Shown piece by piece: positions 41,325 through 48,690 of a stretch of DNA of 64,000 nucleotides. This DNA comes from Hungatella_A sp034142505. Its GTDB lineage: Bacteria; Bacillota; Clostridia; Lachnospirales; Lachnospiraceae. Under the pieces are notes generated by a model that saw only the letters and a program-made list of their open reading frames with translations, was not told where the DNA came from and made no database searches. The first letter of the stretch is position 1. Each line of letters starts with the position of its first letter. A program made the position numbers and the translations under genes. The stretch covers positions 62,001 to 126,000 of the forward strand of contig JAWZDV010000065.1 in the NCBI GenBank assembly GCA_034142505.1, in the 5' to 3' direction.

Positions 41325-42568
41325 GAACATTGGGGGTATCAAAGGTATGTATCACGCCGGACGCGCCGGTCAGACTGTGCGGTTTCGGATTCCGGAAAGG
41401 CGTGTATGACAGCGTCCGCAAAGATATTTTTGTAAGAGTGTTTGATCTGCAGGAGGAGCAGGAGCGGGTAATTTTCATCTATGGGGACCTGCTCTGGTGG
41501 AATTCCACATTTGTAGAGCGGATGAGACAGAAAATGTGGACCGAGTTTCAAATCCCGGAGGATCAGCTGTTATTTGCAGCTTCCCACAATCACTCCGGCC
41601 CGGGAACCGGGAACAGCTTTGTTCCATTGCTGGAAACGGCGGACGCCGCGTATTTAAGCCGGCTGGAGGAACAGATCATCCGGGCGGTGAGAGAAGCAGG
41701 GGAAAACCGGGAGGAAGTGGCTGTGGCGCGCTCTGAGGGAAGCTGCGCCCTGAACGTATTCCGGCGGGTGATGACGGAGCAGGGGATTGCGATGAGACCT
41801 AATTATGAGGTAGAACCGGACCGGACGATGACGGTGTTTAGCTTCTACCGGAGCGACGGGTCTCTGAAGGGAAGAATGGTGCATTATCCCTGTCACGCCA
41901 ATTTATCCAAGGACAATGATCTGCATCCCGATTATCCGGGGTATTTCCTGGAACAGCTGGATGAGGAGACGCCGGGAAGCCTCCATCTGTTTTTACAGGG
42001 ATGCACGGCGGATATGCGGCCAAACTGTGTGCTGGGAGACCAGTTCCGGGCAGGAACAAAAGAAGATGTGGAAACATTTGCAGGTTACGTTTGTGAGGCG
42101 GTGGGAGAGGCTGTAAAACATGAGACGCCCGTTGCACCGGGTATGAAGAGGAGCCGCCGGCAAGTCCGTCTGCCTCTCGCCCAGGATTTCACGGAGGCGG
42201 ATGTGGATGGGTATCTCGTGGATTCCAGGGAAGAGATGCGCCAGTGGGCCGAAAAGGTCAGGGAGAAACAACTTCGGAATTACGAGACATTGGAAGTATC
42301 GTCCCTGGAACTGGGAGACCAGAAATTCTATTTCTTAAATGCCGAAGTGTCCATGCATTACGCGAAGGTGTTAAGAGAGCGGTTCCCGGGAGCGGTATGC
42401 GCCGGATACACCAACGGCATGATCGGCTATGTAAGCTCCGCCGCGCAGATTCGGGAGGGCGGCTATGAACCCTGCGAATCGGCGGTCTATTTTGCGCTGG
42501 CGGGAACCTACGAGGAGGCGGTTCAGGAGATCATCGAGTCCGCGCTCGTGCAGCCGCCGGTAACTTGA
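41321..42568 (+). CDS. Neutral ceramidase-fold hydrolase-like protein, usual nucleophile replaced
   Basis: A 415-residue protein related to the N-terminal domain of neutral/alkaline ceramidases. The zinc motif is clear: FAASHNHSGPGTG (His 89, 91), with a further histidine in MVHYPCHAN (192). Where ceramidases have the nucleophile in QSNxGDVSPN, this protein reads QGCTADMRPN (226-235), so Ser is Gly and a Cys/Thr follows. No signal peptide is present, so it is cytoplasmic. The start at ATG 41321 is set by GTGGAG eight bases upstream and the ATGA overlap with the epimerase gene. A deacylase or other metal hydrolase acting on an amino-sugar derivative is inferred from context only. Confidence 0.65.
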   Translation: MRTLGVSKVCITPDAPVRLCGFGFRKGVYDSVRKDIFVRVFDLQEEQERVIFIYGDLLWWNSTFVERMRQKMWTEFQIPEDQLLFAASHNHSGPGTGNSFVPLLETADAAYLSRLEEQIIRAVREAGENREEVAVARSEGSCALNVFRRVMTEQGIAMRPNYEVEPDRTMTVFSFYRSDGSLKGRMVHYPCHANLSKDNDLHPDYPGYFLEQLDEETPGSLHLFLQGCTADMRPNCVLGDQFRAGTKEDVETFAGYVCEAVGEAVKHETPVAPGMKRSRRQVRLPLAQDFTEADVDGYLVDSREEMRQWAEKVREKQLRNYETLEVSSLELGDQKFYFLNAEVSMHYAKVLRERFPGAVCAGYTNGMIGYVSSAAQIREGGYEPCESAVYFALAGTYEEAVQEIIESALVQPPVT

Positions 42569-42605
42569 TACAGGTACATGAAAATGCAGGAGGGAAGGGG
42601 AAACT

Positions 42606-43367
42606 ATGGAAGAAGGACGTTTAATTGATTGCTATTATGACGAGATATTAAAGATTATCGGTGAGATCCGTGAAACGGAGCGTGGGCAGATTTTAAAGGC
42701 GGCCCGTATGGTAGCGGACCAGGTGAAGCAGGATAAGAAGGTGTTTGTGTTTGGGCCGGGCGGTCATTCCAATCTGGCGGCGATGGAAGTATTTTTCCGT
42801 GCCGGCGGTTTGATGCACATTGACGCTGTGCTGAATCAGGAGACGATGCTGAACAACGGCGCCTTAAAATCCATGCAGACAGAACGCCTCCCAGGATATG
42901 GGAGAATTGTGATGGAGGACTATGGCATCGGGGAAGGCGATCTGCTCTGGATCGTCAACGCATACGGGATCAACTCCGCCACCATCGACGCGGCTTTGAC
43001 AGCCAAAGAGCGTGGAGCAAAGGTGATCGGCGTCAGCTCCAGAGAGCATGCCGAGACCTGCCCCAAGGACCATGTGGCCCGCCACCCGTCAAAATTGAAT
43101 CTCCACGACATTGTAGACTGTGCCGTGGACTGCAAGGTGAAGCTGGGGGATGCGACTCTTGAAATCGACGGCTTTCCACAGAAAATCGGCGCGCTCAGCA
43201 CCTACGCCAACGCCTATGTGATGAACTGCATCGTGATAGAAGCCATCAACATGCTGGTCAATGAGGGCGTCAACCCGCCGGTATGGAGAAGCGGCAACTG
43301 CCCGGGCGGCGATGAGTGGAACAACCAGTTTATCGACCGTTTCAAAGGAAGAATCCGCTGTCTGTAA
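42606..43367 (+). CDS. SIS-domain protein (sugar phosphate isomerase/binding)
   Basis: A 253-residue protein with one SIS (sugar isomerase) domain: FVFGPGGHSNLAAMEVFFRAGG at residues 47-68 binds the sugar phosphate, followed by GEGDLLWIVNAYGINSATIDAALTAKERGAKVIGVSSREHAE. The C-terminal part (NPPVWRSGNCPGGDEWNNQFIDRF) is conserved in a subgroup often encoded with ceramidase-like and nagA genes. Single-SIS proteins act as isomerases, etherases or regulators. It may handle a phosphorylated amino sugar here. GGAGGGAAGGGG precedes the ATG. Confidence 0.8.
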   Translation: MEEGRLIDCYYDEILKIIGEIRETERGQILKAARMVADQVKQDKKVFVFGPGGHSNLAAMEVFFRAGGLMHIDAVLNQETMLNNGALKSMQTERLPGYGRIVMEDYGIGEGDLLWIVNAYGINSATIDAALTAKERGAKVIGVSSREHAETCPKDHVARHPSKLNLHDIVDCAVDCKVKLGDATLEIDGFPQKIGALSTYANAYVMNCIVIEAINMLVNEGVNPPVWRSGNCPGGDEWNNQFIDRFKGRIRCL

Positions 43368-43379
43368 GGAGGAACCAAA

Positions 43380-44552
43380 ATGAATATTTTATTTCAAAAT
43401 GCCAAATTAATCATGCCGACCGGAATCTATGAGGGGGAGGTGCTGACAAACGGAGCTATCATTGCCGGTATCTCCCTGGGCGGCCACATCGAAGAACCGG
43501 CAGATGTTGTGATCAATGTCAATGGAAAATATCTCTCGCCCGGGTTTATCGAGACTCACTCCCACGGCGCCGGCGGCTATGATTTCATGGATGGAGACGC
43601 TGAGTCCATCTATGGCGCCTGCAAGGCCCATTTGAAACATGGGACGACAACCATTCTGCCAACCACCATCACCAGCACCAAGGAATCCCTGCTGGACTTC
43701 GTGGATTTATTCAATACGCTGGACCTCCAAAAACCAGGCTGTCCCAATATCTACGGCCTGCACCTGGAAGGCCCCTACTTTGCCATGAGCCAGAAAGGCG
43801 CCCAGGACCCCAAATATCTGCGAAATCCTGAGCCGGAGGAGTACCATGCGGTACTTGCAAAGACCGACCGGATCAAGCGCTGGTCCTTCGCCATCGAGCT
43901 TCCCGGCTCCGACCGGTTTCTGGCGGCCCTGCGCGACAAGGGAATCATCAGCTCCCTGGCTCACTCCGACGCCACCTGTGAGGAGGTGTTCCGGGCTTAT
44001 GAAAACGGCATCACGGCGCTGACTCATTTCTATTCCTGTATGGCTTCCGTGAAGCGGGTCAATGCCTTCCGCGTGGCCGGGGCCATTGAAGCCGGATACC
44101 TGCTGGACGACTTATATGTGGAAGTGATCGCGGATGGCTGTCATCTGCCAAAAGAACTGTTGCAATTGATTTACAAAATAAAGGGACCGGAGCGCATCTG
44201 TCTTGTGACCGACAGTATGCGGGCTGCCGGCATGCCGGATGGAGAGTACATCCTGGGCGGCGAAGCCACAGGGATGACCTGCATCAAAGAGGACGGTGTG
44301 GCAAAGCTGCCGGACCGTTCCGCATTTGCAGGCAGCGTGGCGACATCGGACCGTCTGGTGAGAACCTTTTGCCGGCTGACCGGCGCACCTCTGTACGAGG
44401 TCGTGAAGATGGCCAGTCTGACTCCGGCCCACATGCTGGGAATCCAGGCAAAAACCGGTTCCATCGGCATGGGCAAAGCCGCCGATTTGATCATTTTCGA
44501 CGAAAATATTTCCGTTTCCACCGTGATGGTGAGAGGAACCCTTGTCGAATAA
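43380..44552 (+). CDS. nagA: N-acetylglucosamine-6-phosphate deacetylase
   Basis: A 390-residue amidohydrolase that removes acetate from GlcNAc-6-phosphate. Motifs are the metal-binding PGFIETHSHGAGGYDFMDG, the Glu of YGLHLEGPYF, SLAHSDATCEE (metal His), ALTHFYSCMASV (where typical NagA has HLFNAM), and the catalytic Asp in CLVTDSMRAAGMPDG. The length is standard. It is the last gene of the regulon; its product would feed the NagB-like deaminase. TAAGGAGG precedes the ATG. Confidence 0.9.
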   Translation: MNILFQNAKLIMPTGIYEGEVLTNGAIIAGISLGGHIEEPADVVINVNGKYLSPGFIETHSHGAGGYDFMDGDAESIYGACKAHLKHGTTTILPTTITSTKESLLDFVDLFNTLDLQKPGCPNIYGLHLEGPYFAMSQKGAQDPKYLRNPEPEEYHAVLAKTDRIKRWSFAIELPGSDRFLAALRDKGIISSLAHSDATCEEVFRAYENGITALTHFYSCMASVKRVNAFRVAGAIEAGYLLDDLYVEVIADGCHLPKELLQLIYKIKGPERICLVTDSMRAAGMPDGEYILGGEATGMTCIKEDGVAKLPDRSAFAGSVATSDRLVRTFCRLTGAPLYEVVKMASLTPAHMLGIQAKTGSIGMGKAADLIIFDENISVSTVMVRGTLVE

Positions 44553-44572
44553 GGCTATGAATGAAAAAAAGA

Positions 44573-44601
44573 TTGACGTTTTTCCCCGCTTATGATATAG
44601 T
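44573..44601 (+). promoter_or_regulatory. Promoter of the rpmG-secE-nusG-rplK-rplA unit
   Basis: TTGACG (44573-44578), 17 bp and TATAGT (44596-44601). Confidence 0.8.
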
Positions 44602-44697
44602 TATTGGGCGAATGGAAGAGCTTAGGTCTTTTTTTTATGCTCAAAAATAAAGAGAAGACTGAAAAAACAACGAAATATTTAAGTGGAGGTGGAAGTC

Positions 44698-44847
44698 GTG
44701 CGCACAAAGATTACTCTGGCATGTACAGAATGTAAGCAACGCAATTACAACATGACGAAGGATAAGAAAACTCATCCGGACAGAATGGAAACAAAAAAGT
44801 ATTGTAGATTCTGTAAGACACATACTTTGCACAAAGAAACGAAGTAA
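44698..44847 (+). CDS. rpmG: 50S ribosomal protein L33
   Basis: A 49-residue protein beginning with GTG: MRTKITLACTECKQRNYN, then KYCRFCKTHTLHKETK. The two CxxC pairs (CTEC and CRFC) form the zinc site of the C+ type of L33. GGAGGTGG lies about 6 bases upstream. The order rpmG-secE-nusG-rplK-rplA is the conserved Firmicutes arrangement. Confidence 0.95.
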   Translation: MRTKITLACTECKQRNYNMTKDKKTHPDRMETKKYCRFCKTHTLHKETK

Positions 44848-44872
44848 TCAGGTTTAGTAAAGGACGTGAAAT

Positions 44873-45076
44873 ATGGGAGAAACAGCCAGCAAAGAGAAAG
44901 CTCCGAAAAAGAGCTTTGTCAAAGGTTTGAAAACCGAGTATAGCAAAATTATCTGGCCTGATCAAAAGACAGTAGGCAAGCAGACGGTTGCTGTTCTGGC
45001 GTCGTCAATTGCACTTGGGCTGATAATCGCTCTGTTAGACCTGATTATCAAATTTGGCCTGAGTTTTATCTTATAA
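44873..45076 (+). CDS. secE: Preprotein translocase subunit SecE
   Basis: A 67-residue protein with one C-terminal transmembrane helix (about 39-66). The conserved amphipathic motif before it reads LKTEYSKIIWPDQKTVGKQT. SecE clamps the two halves of SecY in the protein-export channel. The single-helix form is usual for Firmicutes. It is 25 bases after rpmG and 19 before nusG. Confidence 0.95.
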   Translation: MGETASKEKAPKKSFVKGLKTEYSKIIWPDQKTVGKQTVAVLASSIALGLIIALLDLIIKFGLSFIL

Positions 45077-45095
45077 TAAGGGCGAGGGTGATTAT

Positions 45096-45611
45096 ATGTC
45101 AGAAGCTAATTGGTATGTAGTCCATACCTACTCAGGTTATGAGAACAAAGTCAAGGTCGACATTGAGAAGACCATAGAGAACCGGAACCTGCAGGATCAG
45201 ATTTTAGAAGTTTCCGTCCCGATGCAGTCGGTGGTAGAGATTAAAAACGGCGTGGAAAAAGCTGCGGACAAGAAGATGTTCCCGGGCTATGTGCTGCTTC
45301 ATATGGTTATGAACGATGACACATGGTACGTGGTGCGCAACACCCGCGGTGTGACGGGCTTTGTAGGCCCTGGTTCCAAACCGGTGCCCCTGACGGAGGA
45401 GGAGATGGCAAGTCTCGGATTCGGAGCCCCAGGCTTCGTGACAGGTTATGAGGTAGGCGACACCGTTGTCGTTACTTCTAGTGCATGGAAAGATACCGTT
45501 GGTGCCATCAAGTCCATCAACGAAGGAAAGAAGACCGTCACCATCAATGTCGAGATGTTCGGCCGTGAAACACCGGTTGAACTTGCTTTCACAGAAGTGA
45601 AAAAGATGTAA
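45096..45611 (+). CDS. nusG: Transcription termination/antitermination factor NusG
   Basis: A 171-residue NusG: an NGN domain (NWYVVHTYSGYENKVKVDIEKTIENRNL ... FPGYVLLHMVMNDDTWYVVRNTRGVTGFVG) binding RNA polymerase and a C-terminal KOW domain (GYEVGDTVVVTSSAWKDTVGAIKSINEGKKTVTINVEMFGRETPVELAF). It modulates pausing, termination and coupling to the ribosome. GAGGGTG lies before the ATG. Confidence 0.97.
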   Translation: MSEANWYVVHTYSGYENKVKVDIEKTIENRNLQDQILEVSVPMQSVVEIKNGVEKAADKKMFPGYVLLHMVMNDDTWYVVRNTRGVTGFVGPGSKPVPLTEEEMASLGFGAPGFVTGYEVGDTVVVTSSAWKDTVGAIKSINEGKKTVTINVEMFGRETPVELAFTEVKKM

Positions 45612-45644
45612 CAAGTAAAAGCGGCCTTTATCGGTTAAAGGCTC

Positions 45645-45672
45645 GTGGGAGGGAAATCCCCGACAATACCAC
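45645..45672 (+). promoter_or_regulatory. L1-binding autoregulatory site upstream of rplK
   Basis: A 28-nt segment opens GTGGGAGGG and closes AATACCAC, with a short internal GGGA/TCCC pairing. It mimics the L1-stalk of 23S rRNA (GUGGGAGG ... AAUACCAC), so free L1 should bind here and lower translation. It lies 24 bases before the rplK start. Confidence 0.85.
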
Positions 45673-45695
45673 ATTTATTTAGGAGGTGCCTCATT

Positions 45696-46121
45696 ATGGC
45701 AAAGAAAGTAACAGGATATATCAAACTGCAGATTCCGGCTGGAAAGGCAACACCAGCACCACCAGTTGGTCCGGCACTTGGACAGCACGGTGTTAACATC
45801 GTTCAGTTTACAAAGGAATTCAACGCAAGAACTGCTGACCAGGGAGATTTAATCATTCCTGTCGTGATCACAGTCTATGCTGACCGAAGCTTCAGCTTCA
45901 TCACAAAAACTCCACCAGCTGCTGTATTGTTAAAGAAAGCATGTAAGCTGAAAACAGCTTCCGCTGTTCCGAACAAGAACAAAGTAGCTACCATCTCTAA
46001 GGCAGAGCTTCAGAAGATTGCTGAATTAAAGATGCCAGACTTAAACGCTGCAAGCGTTGAGGCTGCCATGAGCATGATCGCCGGTACAGCCAGAAGTATG
46101 GGAATTACAGTGGAGGAGTAA
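45696..46121 (+). CDS. rplK: 50S ribosomal protein L11
   Basis: A 141-residue L11: KVTGYIKLQIPAGKATPAPPVGPALGQHGVNI at the start (the proline-rich loop) and an RNA-binding C-terminal domain ending in GTARSMGITVEE. The start at ATG 45696 has AGGAGGTG upstream; earlier in-frame codons run through the L1 site and are not used. L11 forms the GTPase-associated centre with the L10-L12 stalk. Confidence 0.98.
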   Translation: MAKKVTGYIKLQIPAGKATPAPPVGPALGQHGVNIVQFTKEFNARTADQGDLIIPVVITVYADRSFSFITKTPPAAVLLKKACKLKTASAVPNKNKVATISKAELQKIAELKMPDLNAASVEAAMSMIAGTARSMGITVEE

Positions 46122-46167
46122 GCTCCCCGCCTGATCCCGGATTTAGAGATGATAAACAGTTAAAAAC

Positions 46168-46195
46168 GTGGGAGGGACATCCCCGACAATACCAC
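46168..46195 (+). promoter_or_regulatory. Second L1-binding site, upstream of rplA
   Basis: Identical to the site before rplK at 27 of 28 positions (A to C in the loop), again ending just before an AGGAGG ribosome site. Confidence 0.83.
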
Positions 46196-46211
46196 TAGGA
46201 GGTTATTTAGA

Positions 46212-46907
46212 ATGAAAAGAGGAAAAAGATACGTAGAGGCTGCTAAATTAGTAGACCGCGCTACTCTTTATGACGCACCAGAGGCTATCGCATTAGTAAA
46301 GAAAGCAGCTGTTGCCAAATTTGATGAGACCATCGAAGCTCATTTAAGAACCGGATGTGACGGACGTCACGCTGACCAGCAGATCCGTGGAGCTGTTGTA
46401 CTGCCACACGGAACTGGTAAAGTTACCAGAATTCTTGTATTCGCAAAGGGACCGAAGGTTGAAGAAGCTCAGGCAGCAGGCGCTGACTTCGTAGGCGGCG
46501 AGGAACTGATTCCGAAGATCCAGAACGAAGGATGGTTAGATTTTGACGTAGTTGTAGCTACCCCAGACATGATGGGCGTGGTTGGACGTCTTGGCCGTGT
46601 ACTTGGCCCGAAGGGCTTAATGCCTAACCCAAAAGCCGGTACAGTTACCATGGACGTAACCAAAGCGATCAACGATATCAAAGCCGGTAAGATTGAATAC
46701 AGACTTGATAAAACAAACATTATCCACGTGCCAATCGGTAAGGCTTCTTTCACAGAAGAACAGTTAGCGGACAACTTCCAGACGCTTATGGATGCAGTTA
46801 TCAAGGCAAAACCAAGCACATTAAAAGGTGCTTACATCAAGAGTGCTACACTGAGCTCCACCATGGGACCTGGTGTAAAACTGAATGTAGGAAAATTAGT
46901 GAACTAG
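46212..46907 (+). CDS. rplA: 50S ribosomal protein L1
   Basis: A 231-residue L1, full length, with GKRYVEAAKLVDRATLYDAPEAIALVKK at the start, the RNA-binding loop FDETIEAHLRTGCDGRHADQQIRGAVVLPHGTGK, and GRLGRVLGPKGLMPNPKAGTVTMDV in the second domain. L1 binds the L1 stalk and, as a translational repressor, its own mRNA; two target sites are present in this operon. AGGAGG lies 11 bases before the ATG. Confidence 0.98.
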   Translation: MKRGKRYVEAAKLVDRATLYDAPEAIALVKKAAVAKFDETIEAHLRTGCDGRHADQQIRGAVVLPHGTGKVTRILVFAKGPKVEEAQAAGADFVGGEELIPKIQNEGWLDFDVVVATPDMMGVVGRLGRVLGPKGLMPNPKAGTVTMDVTKAINDIKAGKIEYRLDKTNIIHVPIGKASFTEEQLADNFQTLMDAVIKAKPSTLKGAYIKSATLSSTMGPGVKLNVGKLVN

Positions 46908-46921
46908 GTTTAACTTTTTAA

Positions 46922-46950
46922 TTGACATCATTCATAGATAATGATATAAT
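46922..46950 (+). promoter_or_regulatory. Promoter of rplJ-rplL
   Basis: TTGACA (46922-46927), exactly 17 bp and TATAAT (46945-46950): a full consensus match. Confidence 0.95.
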
Positions 46951-46957
46951 ACGCAAG

Positions 46958-47078
46958 TATTGACTGCCGAAGACAGTAGGTGCCGCAAGGCGTAAGGGGT
47001 GACCGCCTACCGAGGAATGTACAAAACTCACTGAGTAATTGTAGACCTCTCTGTCTTTGTGACAGAGAGGTTTTTCTT
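46958..47078 (+). promoter_or_regulatory. Ribosomal protein L10 leader with attenuator
   Basis: The leader has the typical kink-turn-like block (TGCCGCAAGGCGTAAGGGGTGA...) and ends in ACCTCTCTGTC-GACAGAGAGGT with TTTTTC after it. Excess L10-L12 complex should bind and favour the terminator. Confidence 0.92.
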
Positions 47079-47125
47079 GATTATGTGCAGGAATACTTCA
47101 AAATAAATAAGGAGGTAAACCATTC

Positions 47126-47614
47126 ATGGCAAAAGTTGAATTAAAACAGCCAGTTATTGCAGAAATCGCAGAGCTTTTAAACGGTGCTCAGTCAGCAGTA
47201 GTTGTTGATTACCGTGGTCTGACTGTGGAGCAGGATACAGCGCTTCGTAAACAGTTAAGAGAAGCTGGAGTGTCTTATAAAGTATATAAGAACACCATGA
47301 TCAGATTCGCTGCAAAAGGCACAGAATTTGAAGCTTTAGATCCACATCTGGAAGGACCGACTGCATTAGCAGTATCCAAGACAGATGCGACAGCACCGGC
47401 CAGAATTCTTGCGAACTTCGCAAAGAAGGCAGATGCTCTTGAGATCAAGGGCGGTATCGTAGAGGGAACCTACTACGATGCAAAGGGAATGAACGTTGTT
47501 GCAACGATTCCTTCCAGAGAAGAACTTCTTGGCAAATTGCTTGGAAGCATCCAGTCTCCGATTACGAACTTTGCTCGTGTGCTTAGTCAGATCGCAGAGT
47601 CCAAAGAGGCTTAA
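47126..47614 (+). CDS. rplJ: 50S ribosomal protein L10
   Basis: A 162-residue L10, the base of the ribosomal stalk. The N-terminus (KVELKQPVIAEIAELLNGAQSAVVVDYRGLTVEQDTALRKQLREAGVSYKVYKNTM) contacts 23S rRNA; the C-terminal helix binds L7/L12 dimers. It is governed by the L10 leader upstream. TAAGGAGGT lies before the ATG. Confidence 0.98.
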   Translation: MAKVELKQPVIAEIAELLNGAQSAVVVDYRGLTVEQDTALRKQLREAGVSYKVYKNTMIRFAAKGTEFEALDPHLEGPTALAVSKTDATAPARILANFAKKADALEIKGGIVEGTYYDAKGMNVVATIPSREELLGKLLGSIQSPITNFARVLSQIAESKEA

Positions 47615-47669
47615 GTATCAGTAAAAAAATAAAAAATTAATCAAATATCAAATACGGAGGTATATGAAA

Positions 47670-48047
47670 ATGGCAAAATTAACAACCGCTGAGTTTATCG
47701 AAGCTATCAAAGAATTATCAGTATTAGAGTTAAACGAATTAGTAAAAGCATGTGAAGAAGAATTTGGTGTATCCGCAGCAGCAGGTGTAGTCGTTGCAGC
47801 AGCAGGTGCTGGCGCAGGCGAGGCAGCTGAGGAGAAGACAGAGTTCGACGTAGAGCTGACTGAGGTTGGTCCTAACAAGGTTAAAGTTATCAAGGTTGTT
47901 CGTGAAGCTACCGGCTTAGGCTTAAAAGAAGCAAAAGACGTAGTTGACGGCGCTCCTAAGGTAGTAAAAGCCGGCGCTTCCAAGGAAGAGGCTGAGCAGT
48001 TAAAGACTTCTTTAGAGGCAGAGGGTGCAAAAGTTACCTTAAAGTAA
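47670..48047 (+). CDS. rplL: 50S ribosomal protein L7/L12
   Basis: A 125-residue stalk protein: a dimerising N-terminus (MAKLTTAEFIEAIKELSVLELNELVKACEEEFGVS), an Ala/Gly-rich hinge (AAAGVVVAAAGAGAGEAAEE) and a globular domain ending KEEAEQLKTSLEAEGAKVTLK that recruits translation GTPases. The start at ATG 47670 is chosen over 47664, which lies only 3 bases from GGAGG. Confidence 0.97.
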   Translation: MAKLTTAEFIEAIKELSVLELNELVKACEEEFGVSAAAGVVVAAAGAGAGEAAEEKTEFDVELTEVGPNKVKVIKVVREATGLGLKEAKDVVDGAPKVVKAGASKEEAEQLKTSLEAEGAKVTLK

Positions 48048-48062
48048 TTTCGACTCTTCTTT

Positions 48063-48105
48063 GCTCTCGAGTCTGCGTAAGCGGACTCGGGAGCCTTTTT
48101 AATAA
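48063..48105 (+). terminator. Terminator of rplJ-rplL
   Basis: A 14-bp stem GCTCTCGAGTCTGC/GCGGACTCGGGAGC (with G-U pairs), a GTAA tetraloop and CTTTTT. Confidence 0.93.
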
Positions 48106-48130
48106 ATTATAAATTTTATGGTGGAAAACC

Positions 48131-48159
48131 TTGACATTCCCACTGGAAAATGTTATAGT
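48131..48159 (+). promoter_or_regulatory. Promoter of the cspA leader
   Basis: TTGACA (48131-48136), 17 bp and TATAGT (48154-48159). Confidence 0.85.
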
Positions 48160-48188
48160 AACATCGTATTTTGAATGAGCTTTGGATT

Positions 48189-48246
48189 CACATATTTTTG
48201 TAAGTCGTGAGGCGTCTGATGATTTACAAAAATATGTGATTTTTTT
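48189..48246 (+). terminator. Intrinsic terminator inside the cspA 5' leader (attenuator)
   Basis: A perfect 15-bp stem CACATATTTTTGTAA/TTACAAAAATATGTG with a 20-nt loop, followed by ATTTTTTT. It lies between the promoter and the cspA ribosome site, so most transcripts should stop here unless antiterminated. Confidence 0.88.
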
Positions 48247-48289
48247 GGTTTCAAGAGAAATATAATATTTAAAATTAGGAGGTACCACA

Positions 48290-48493
48290 ATGAATAACGG
48301 TACAGTAAAATGGTTCAACGGAACAAAGGGATATGGTTTCATCACTAACGACGAGACAGGAGAGGAAGTATTCGTACATTTCTCCGGAATCGTAGCAGAC
48401 GGCTACAAGACCTTAGAGGATGGTCAGAAGGTAACTTATGATACCGCTGAAGGAAACCGTGGTCTTCAGGCAGTTAACGTTTGCCTGGCATAA
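48290..48493 (+). CDS. cspA: Cold-shock protein (CspA family)
   Basis: A 67-residue single cold-shock domain: NGTVKWFNGTKGYGFITNDETGEEVFVHFSGI contains RNP1 (KGYGFI) and RNP2 (VFVHF). It binds single-stranded RNA and DNA, melts RNA structure and can act as an antiterminator. Its own leader contains a strong terminator, so feedback by antitermination is plausible. AGGAGGT lies before the ATG. Confidence 0.96.
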   Translation: MNNGTVKWFNGTKGYGFITNDETGEEVFVHFSGIVADGYKTLEDGQKVTYDTAEGNRGLQAVNVCLA

Positions 48494-48506
48494 TCATGAA
48501 ATCATA

Positions 48507-48535
48507 GGAGCTGCTTTATGCAGCTCCTTTTTTAG
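48507..48535 (+). terminator. Terminator of cspA
   Basis: A perfect 9-bp stem AGGAGCTGC/GCAGCTCCT followed by TTTTTTAG. Confidence 0.93.
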
Positions 48536-48558
48536 TGGTTTTGAATCTAAGGCATTTT

Positions 48559-48572
48559 TGTAAATGCTTACA
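48559..48572. promoter_or_regulatory. Operator-like palindrome upstream of the uxaB promoter
   Basis: TGTAAATGCTTACA, related to the palindrome at 48634-48647 (centres 75 bp apart). The two flank the promoter and suggest one repressor bound at both sites. Confidence 0.6.
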
Positions 48573-48590
48573 AAAAATGCTGTAAACCTC

Positions 48591-48619
48591 TTGCATTGTA
48601 TCAAAAAGTATTGTATAGT
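48591..48619 (+). promoter_or_regulatory. Promoter of uxaB
   Basis: TTGCAT (48591-48596), 17 bp and TATAGT (48614-48619). Confidence 0.75.
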
Positions 48620-48633
48620 AAAAGTATTATAAA

Positions 48634-48647
48634 TGTAAGCACTTACA
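48634..48647. promoter_or_regulatory. Operator-like palindrome downstream of the uxaB promoter
   Basis: TGTAAGCACTTACA lies just after the transcription start. It is one base from a cre-type consensus, so either CcpA or a dedicated hexuronate regulator could bind. Confidence 0.6.
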
Positions 48648-48690
48648 AAAAAGAAAAGCAAAAAACTATTCTATGGAGGTCGCGAGAACG

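Noticed and set aside
44600..44697. Possible tRNA before rpmG, where one is sometimes found
   Set aside because: No cloverleaf or T-loop GTTCRA sequence can be formed; the segment is an AT-rich leader.
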